DNA of 64,000 nucleotides from Trachythela sp. YZ-2020 (Eukaryota; Cnidaria; Anthozoa; Malacalcyonacea; Clavulariidae). The translations under genes and the position numbers were made by a program. Each line of letters begins with the position of its first letter. Positions within the stretch are counted from its first letter, which is position 1. Below, one piece after another: positions 58,624 to 64,000 of this stretch. The notes beneath the pieces are model-generated. The model had not been told where the DNA came from, did no database searches, and saw only the letters and a program-made list of their open reading frames with translations. The stretch is taken from NCBI GenBank assembly GCA_016169945.1, contig JADLSH010000026.1, positions 186,001-250,000 of the forward strand, in the 5' to 3' direction.

Positions 58624-60063
58624 GTTAGTGTGATATGAATAAAATAGGTTAATGCTTCATTTAATTTCTCTTTGTACCAAAGATACAAAAACAATACCGA
58701 GTTCTCCAAATACGTATGGATTTGAAAAGAAAAACAGCGGAACTATCCTGAATTAAAGCTCTCCAAATACACCCGATTAGCCGGAAAAATGTCTCCGATT
58801 GATTGACCGAAAATAAGCGCGTATTTTGGGAGTCTGGATCTAGAATCTTTTCTTAACAAAAAAAAGCATCAAAACTGAACAAATTTAGCCAAAATTATTG
58901 CAGTGCCTCGAAATTCGAGCTTTATAAATGAATAAATTATATATAAAGGCAAAAACACGAAATATACTCGAAATGACAATGAACAAAAAAATAAAATGGT
59001 ATGCTATAATTGCTGCCGCAGCGAGCGAGCCTTCGGCGCCGGAAGACTAATTTGATACAGGTAGGCAAAATCTCAATCTGCTATAGACGCAATGCATTGT
59101 GGTTATCTTACGGTGCAAGGTTCTTATCAAACTTTGACAGTTTGAAGTTCGAAATGATTTACTATAATTAGTTCCTATTGGAGCAAAGAAAGAATGTCAT
59201 GTATCTTTCTATTTGACGTAACTATTGTACTAATGTTTACAATGGTATGCCGTGCATTCTTAACAATTTTGCTACAATTCTACATACTTTCTTAACAAAA
59301 TTATCGCATTTCAAAGATTTATTTCTCTTAGTTCACAAACTTTCGCAACAGCTAACTCTAGCATTCAAATCTCACTCGTATATTACTGTTGCATGTAACC
59401 AATGCATGAGAACTGTTCCCCAAGGGGAAGGTCAATACATGACGCATATAATGTTTATGATTATAAGATTGGTATGCATTTATTATAAGTTTCTTCGCTA
59501 TATCAATAAGAAACAAGACGCTCTATTGAGCGTTTAGTCGCTGGGGTAATGATATAGGCTTTTTCGTAATTAACACATTTTGATACATGCTACAGCTCAG
59601 TATAGGCATTCGGCAAATATTTTTCTGAGTGTGATTGTAACATACTTGGCATACATGACTTACATTTCTTTCACGTAAAGATAATTTAGAAATTACGATC
59701 TGAGTAAACCTGAGTAGGTTTGCGAGATGCGTAAATGAAACTAACACCATTGGAATCCTTACAAAATTTAATCCTTTTTAACAGTGGGTTATCGGTTGCT
59801 GACTAAACATTACAGAATCAAAAATACTAAAAGTTTAATCCCAAACATACCTCCAGTTCAACTCAAACAATCCGGCTTTAATATCTTCTTTATTTCTTGA
59901 ATTTGACAATAGACTTCTCCATTCGAAAATTTAGTTTTTTATGTGTGTATTTCTTGTAGAAAGTTTTGCTTCGATACGACGAGTAGAAGTATTTATTTTG
60001 AATTTGTTTTTATTTATCGGGTATTTTCCAGCACGCATGTGCTTGCCGTAGTTTGACTATATA
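58624..60063. other. No recognised gene
   Basis: AT-rich sequence; the next exon of the putative host gene may lie here or beyond 61 kb, but no exon could be defended. Confidence 0.4.
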
Positions 60064-60071
60064 TGGTTTGC

Positions 60072-60218
60072 CCAGCCTCGTACCCAGGTGCTTTGGCTTC
60101 CTACACGATTACGTCACGAGCGCGCGGGAAACCCGTCCCGTCGTGGCTACGCACTACAAGTTTCCAAGCGTGCGTCACGCAACCGCTTAGCACATTAAAG
60201 CGCCTGGATACGAGGCTG
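60072..60218. mobile_element. 147-bp hAT MITE, TSD TGGTTTGC
   Basis: CAGCCTCGTACCCAGG...CCTGGATACGAGGCTG ends with TGGTTTGC at 60064-60071 and 60219-60226. Non-coding. Confidence 0.85.
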
Positions 60219-60226
60219 TGGTTTGC

Positions 60227-61490
60227 CCACAGTTTGTGGTTTGCCTAAGCGCTTCTAGCCTGCGTGGCAGGCGTTCTATTGTGAGGGAGGGAGTTTTGTT
60301 TAGAGCGCGCGAAAACAAATTTTATTGTTTTTCTTTGCAAGTTGGTCAGTAGGTACTGTTTTTAAAGCTCTATGAAACGGTGTATTAGCGAAAATCACAC
60401 GGTTTTTAAAACAGACGTTATAATCGACCAAAAGTACTGAATATATAATTAGTTTACCGATATAATAAATATACCAGATTACTAAGGTTAAAACTCACGG
60501 GGATCTGTAAAACAATGTGTTTAGCGATTTGTTTGGCATTAATCATGAACTCACTGCGGATTTTCATAACTGCGTGGACGGCGGACAAGAGCTATTTTGC
60601 TATATATGAAATACTTTCATATTGGGAAACTTTATTGCTCTTACAGACTTTATAATGCGCCAACTTGTGAGTCTCCAATTAGTAGATTATCTTGATATCT
60701 TGTGAGGAAGGTTTTCGCATTCCAGCCTTCGAAGCAAACTGCCTTGATAAATAATAGTATTTCATTGTATAGTATAGTATTTTCACATTTGGCACTCATT
60801 TAACTGCGTAGGCGGGGTTTATTACTTTATTTGCTACAAATTCATGCGAAACACATTTGAAGCACTGTGTAGAACATAAGCATTCATCGAGTTGGTGTAT
60901 AGAAGCCGCGCGTTGAATTGTGGTTAATTCATTGTAGTCTGCTGCAGCAATCATACCTTAATGGATGATTGATTATTGTTGACACTTTTGCGCAAGTTCG
61001 AAATGGTATTTCCTTCAATGGGGGGTATGCGTGGGCGTACTCGGACAAACAAACCGCGACCTTAATAAAAATATAGTAAAATAGGTCAAAGTAAACGGCA
61101 TTTTTCGCCGGAGTATGCGTTTTTCCCCAACTTTTTTTGTCTCACCCCATGAAGGATAACACAATCTTACAAATTTTTGTGCTGAGTTTGCGAAATTTTT
61201 TAAAATGCATTTGCGAGAGTACAAAGTATATAGTATGCAAAGCTACAGATTATAAAAATATGATATAAATTCATGCACTTTAATATGTTTAAGGAATAAA
61301 CCTCTTGTCATTGCGTGGTTAATCAAGAAAGGAAATGCGTATATGGGAGCGTCAGACTAGCTTGTTGTGCAAACGTTCTAGTGGCTATATAATAGCATAA
61401 ATAATATCTAGTGATCAGAAATTCAGAATTACTAACTGTAAGTGTATCTTAAACTGAAATTGTGATTTGTTTCAATTTTTTCTCTACAAT
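60227..61490. other. No recognisable gene
   Basis: Mostly AT-rich unique-looking sequence; 61380-61490 probably contains the leader of the SAP-like gene that follows. Confidence 0.4.
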
Positions 61491-61891
61491 ATGGATATTA
61501 ATCTCGAGGAAAAATTTAAAACTATGAAAATGCCAGAGTTAAAGAAATATCTGCAAGATCGTGGCGTTAGTATGAACAGCCAGCTAAACCCAGGGTTAGT
61601 CGCTATTGCGTGCGCTGTGGAAAGCATGAAACTGCCCCTGATAAATCGAATAACTATCGAGCAAGAGAAGCAAAATTGCGACGGTTGTTTATCCACAGTT
61701 GCCAGTTAGCCGACATATTTACGAGGAAGGTGGAAAATGATTTTCAGAACTCTCCTCCTTTTGGTCTTTTTGACATCTTTAACCACCTTATATACCATTC
61801 TTCTGAATATGACAAGCAAGGTCTAGCCGCATATAAAGCATACGAAGATTACCGTCTCTTTCACGAAGGGTATGTGGAATCCTTACGGTAG
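61491..61891 (+). pseudogene. N-terminal fragment of a SAP/SWIM/YqaJ-type protein
   Basis: From ATG 61491 the frame encodes a SAP-like helical motif (MPELKKYLQDRGVSM), is shifted near 61665, and resumes with NDFQNSPPFGLFDIFNHL and KAYEDYRLFHEGYVESL. This order and these motifs recall the N-terminus of large cnidarian proteins that continue with a SWIM zinc finger and a YqaJ-like nuclease. Those parts are absent: the frame ends at 61891, where GTAGCG could be a splice donor, and Polinton end sequence starts ~35 bases later. It may be a gene cut by that insertion. Family assignment is from memory of the pattern. Confidence 0.5.
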
Positions 61892-61926
61892 CGGGCGGAG
61901 CGGGCGGAGCGCCTTGCTCCGCCCAT

Positions 61927-62090
61927 GACGTCATCATTTCTTAAGTGATTTAATTTATTCAGGCTCATGTTAATTTATTTAAGCTTATTACAGTGCTAAT
62001 GGCTTTTCTTAACATTTTTGAACCGCTGCCGTTTGTTTATCTACAGTTTTAAATTTATTTCTGGCTACTTTGCCGCCATTTATCTACAGT
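61927..62090 (+). repeat. Polinton end type B, opposite orientation to 30531-30662
   Basis: GACGTCATCATTTCTTAAGT at its outer edge, then the subterminal TTATTACAGTGCTAATGGC...GTTTGTTTATCTACAG shared with the palindrome. Preceded by a small GCGGAGC / GCTCCGC hairpin (61895-61922). Confidence 0.65.
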
Positions 62091-62123
62091 TTTCAATGAA
62101 CTAGCGCTCGATCTATATTCATG

Positions 62124-62345
62124 CTTGTGGGACGTAGGTAATGACATCATACGCATGCGCATCAACACAATTTGTAAAATGTAGAGGGTTATGTTCACTG
62201 ATCTATTATTAGATCAGTGGTTATGTTTAGTTCACTCTGAGATCCATTTATTAAAGCTTACTACGGTGCTAATGACTTTTCTTGACGTTTTTGGACCGCC
62301 GCCGTTTGTTTATCTACAGTTTTAGTTTATTTCTGGCTACTTTAA
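62124..62345 (+). mobile_element. Polinton end type A, identical family to the 16623 and 30363 ends
   Basis: CTTGTGGGACGTAGGTAATG...CCGCCGCCGTTTGTTTATC matches 16623-16800 nearly base for base. One difference is a small palindromic insert (TCACTGATCTATTATTAGAT, 62195-62220) in place of CTGTGG. Inward of it lie the ATPase and a zinc-finger gene, so this is the opposite end of an element of the same family. Confidence 0.85.
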
Positions 62346-62471
62346 AAGTTTCGCATGAGGCTGTACGGAATGTTTGTTGTCGAGAAATAAATAACAGCAG
62401 AGAGTTTTGTGTTTTGATTTTATTTAAATTACACACAACAATTTAGATGCTTCTCTTAATAAGTTTTGGCT

Positions 62472-63485
62472 TTATTGTTCGATAGCCATGGTTTCTTTAG
62501 CCAAAGCTCGGACCGTAGCCGTAGGCTCGTCTTCGTGCAGATTCACCCATTTTATATGGCCTGTAGATTGGTGCCTTATTTTGACAGGCCAATAATTTTC
62601 ATCGTTGATTAAGACACCCGGACGGCTAGGATCAACACTATTACGCGATTTTTTATACATCTCTATGATAGCATATCCTTTGGGAATGACTCGAACGCGA
62701 TCGGCTTTGTCGGTGTAGTTTAGCCAATCCAGGCTTGGTTTCGACGCCAAAGACCGGTGTGGGTGTAGTCACTTTAGGGTGGGTGGTGAAGGGATAAACA
62801 TGGCATTCGCCAAATAGGTCCCCAAGAACTTGCTTATCGGCTGGTGTGTCAGGCTTGTTATCTACCAATAAGTATCCAAACGGTTTTTCGGTCTCTTTGT
62901 AATAGGCAGTCATGAAGCGGTCTCTATTCTTATCAAACATGCGTTCTCCAACGATTCCAATTTGTTTCCTATTGCTTGGACTTCGGAAGAGAGCCAGATA
63001 TTGGGCATTTCGGCTGATATCCGTATTATATTTCCCTTTTGGAAACATGTTTTGCAGCAATAAGATAACGCTCGCGTTTCGATGGCGGCCTTGGGTAAAC
63101 AAGCGAGATACCACAGGACTGTCTGTCGCTTCAGCCATCAAATCGTCCAGGATGATGATCAGTTGTTGTACCGCGTATCAATCTCGCTCATGTTCTCAGA
63201 CAGCACGGGCACACTTCTCTCAAACCGGATGCTTTTTCCGAGAGACTTTTTCAAGACGTCATAACATTCTTGCCACTGGTTGTAGCACCAACGAATGCGA
63301 ATACTTTTTTGCTCTTCGTACACGATACGATTGTTTTCCAAAATTTGTTGGACAAAATACGTCTTTCCACTTTGACTCGGACCCACGACCAATAGCGAAA
63401 ATTTATGGCGAAAGTTGAATTCCGAATAGGGTTTGATGGTCAAAGATGCTTTAGCTTGTATTGCTTTTGGTTTCTTAGCTGGCAA
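62472..63485 (-). pseudogene. FtsK/HerA-superfamily (A32-like) packaging ATPase, frameshifted
   Basis: DNA-packaging-type ATPase of Polinton-like elements, which drives genome packaging into capsids. Minus strand: from ATG 63485, Walker A GPSQSGKTYFVQQIL lies at residues ~34-48. A frameshift near 63165 moves the reading into the frame holding the Walker B strand LIIILDDLM (~63150). The core continues with TQGRHRNASVILLLQNMF and NAQYLALFRSPSNRKQIG. Another frameshift near 62740 leads to a C-terminal part ending at TAA 62472. Total ~338 codons, usual for the family. Its 3' end lies ~130 bases from the terminal repeat and its start 12 bases from the neighbouring stop, so both genes run toward the end. 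The two frameshifts make it inactive as it stands. Confidence 0.88.
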
Positions 63486-63497
63486 TGAGTGTGCACT

Positions 63498-63821
63498 TCA
63501 GCCTACACGTTTTTCTCCTGGCTTTTCGGGGTCCGGATATGGAGAATGATATTGCCATGATGACACCTGGGCTTGCTTAAGAACGTGTTGTCTCTTTGGT
63601 TCTGACAATTCATACACTCTGTCTTGCTGCTGCGATAAATTGTTTTCATTTACTTTGTATACAACAAATTTTACTTTCGGCTGAAGTTTGGCTTCTTGCA
63701 AGTACTTTCTTCTTTGGTTAATATCTAGCAAATGTACATCCGCGAGATGACTCGCCAATCGTACGAGATATTTCGCACCGCAATCGGGAACAGGACAATC
63801 ACGACAAACTCGCTTAGCCAT
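63498..63821 (-). CDS. Small zinc-binding protein upstream of the ATPase
   Basis: 107 residues from ATG 63821: a C-x2-C/H-x-H-like arrangement (CRDCPVPDCGAKYLVRLASH) followed by a charged, lysine- and glutamine-rich tail. Read in the same direction as the ATPase with a 12-base gap, suggesting a shared transcript or close packing as in Polinton genomes. The fold resembles a single C2H2-type finger. No function is known to me; it probably binds nucleic acid. Confidence 0.65.
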   Translation of the reverse strand: MAKRVCRDCPVPDCGAKYLVRLASHLADVHLLDINQRRKYLQEAKLQPKVKFVVYKVNENNLSQQQDRVYELSEPKRQHVLKQAQVSSWQYHSPYPDPEKPGEKRVG

Positions 63822-63882
63822 GTTTACAACTCGAAGAACAGATGCAAATGATTTGTTTTCTCCTGATCTTTTTTTTTATCAC

Positions 63883-63958
63883 AGGTCTAACAGGCCAAAC
63901 AAGCCAAACAGGCCAAACAAGCCAAACAGGCCAAAAAGGCCAAAGAGACCAAACAGGC
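63883..63958. repeat. 9-bp tandem repeat AGGCCAAAC
   Basis: About eight AGGCCAAAC / AAGCCAAAC units. On the plus strand the frame reads T-G-Q / T-S-Q triplets, collagen-like by chance or by origin. Too short to call a gene. Confidence 0.85.
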
Positions 63959-64000
63959 AGGAAAGGAAGTAAAATATAAAGATACAACTAACTCTCTGCT

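Overview
The window looks like repeat-dense animal nuclear DNA, most likely from a cnidarian. It is AT-rich and eukaryotic: there are spliceable exons with GT/AG borders, polyadenylation-like signals and many transposons. Its element mix (Jockey/CR1/L2-type LINEs, a THAP-domain Kolobok transposase, Polinton/Maverick-like DNA, many hAT-type MITEs, a tRNA-derived SINE, Gypsy and Copia pieces) is the kind found in cnidarian genomes. The host assignment is inference. No bacterial-type operon is present.

Layout. 1-10 kb: nested short DNA transposons and foldbacks, a truncated LINE, and one exon-like coding segment at 4261-4370. 10.4-16.4 kb: a full-length-like but broken LINE with a 2A-like motif, into which a second broken LINE has inserted. 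16.6-30.4 kb: the most striking feature, a 13.7-kb inverted duplication (palindrome) of the polymerase end of a Polinton-like element. It carries two head-to-head copies of a zinc-finger/protein-primed type B DNA polymerase gene around a 64-bp spacer that contains a hairpin. A LINE has entered only the left arm, and the right arm has lost about 2.2 kb. 30.5-38.9 kb: Polinton-end fragment, satellite, hAT and Kolobok-type (TTAA) non-autonomous elements, then a Gypsy integrase fragment abutting a Copia 3' end plus LTR. 40.4-43.5 kb: a tandem SINE and a THAP/Kolobok transposase gene with four recognisable exons and one recognisable end. 44-50 kb: nested MITEs, including one with a perfect 15-bp target duplication. 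50.3-54.7 kb: a second Kolobok-type element carrying a LINE segment. 54.8-57.9 kb: another large palindrome with GGCGGAC satellite arms. 58.3-58.6 kb: two small exon-like segments whose phases fit the exon at 4261. 61.5-64 kb: a SAP/SWIM-type gene fragment, then the other, ATPase-bearing end of the same Polinton family.

How it fits together. The terminal repeat at both ends of the 13.7-kb palindrome recurs at 62124 beside a Walker A/Walker B packaging-type ATPase, so both loci appear to come from one Polinton family seen from its two ends. The 2-kb TTAA elements resemble the end of the THAP transposase element, which may once have mobilised relatives of them. If the exons at 4261, 58285 and 58605 belong to one host gene, nearly the whole window is a single transposon-filled intron of about 54 kb. 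Almost every element gene here is visibly broken by stops, frameshifts or truncation.
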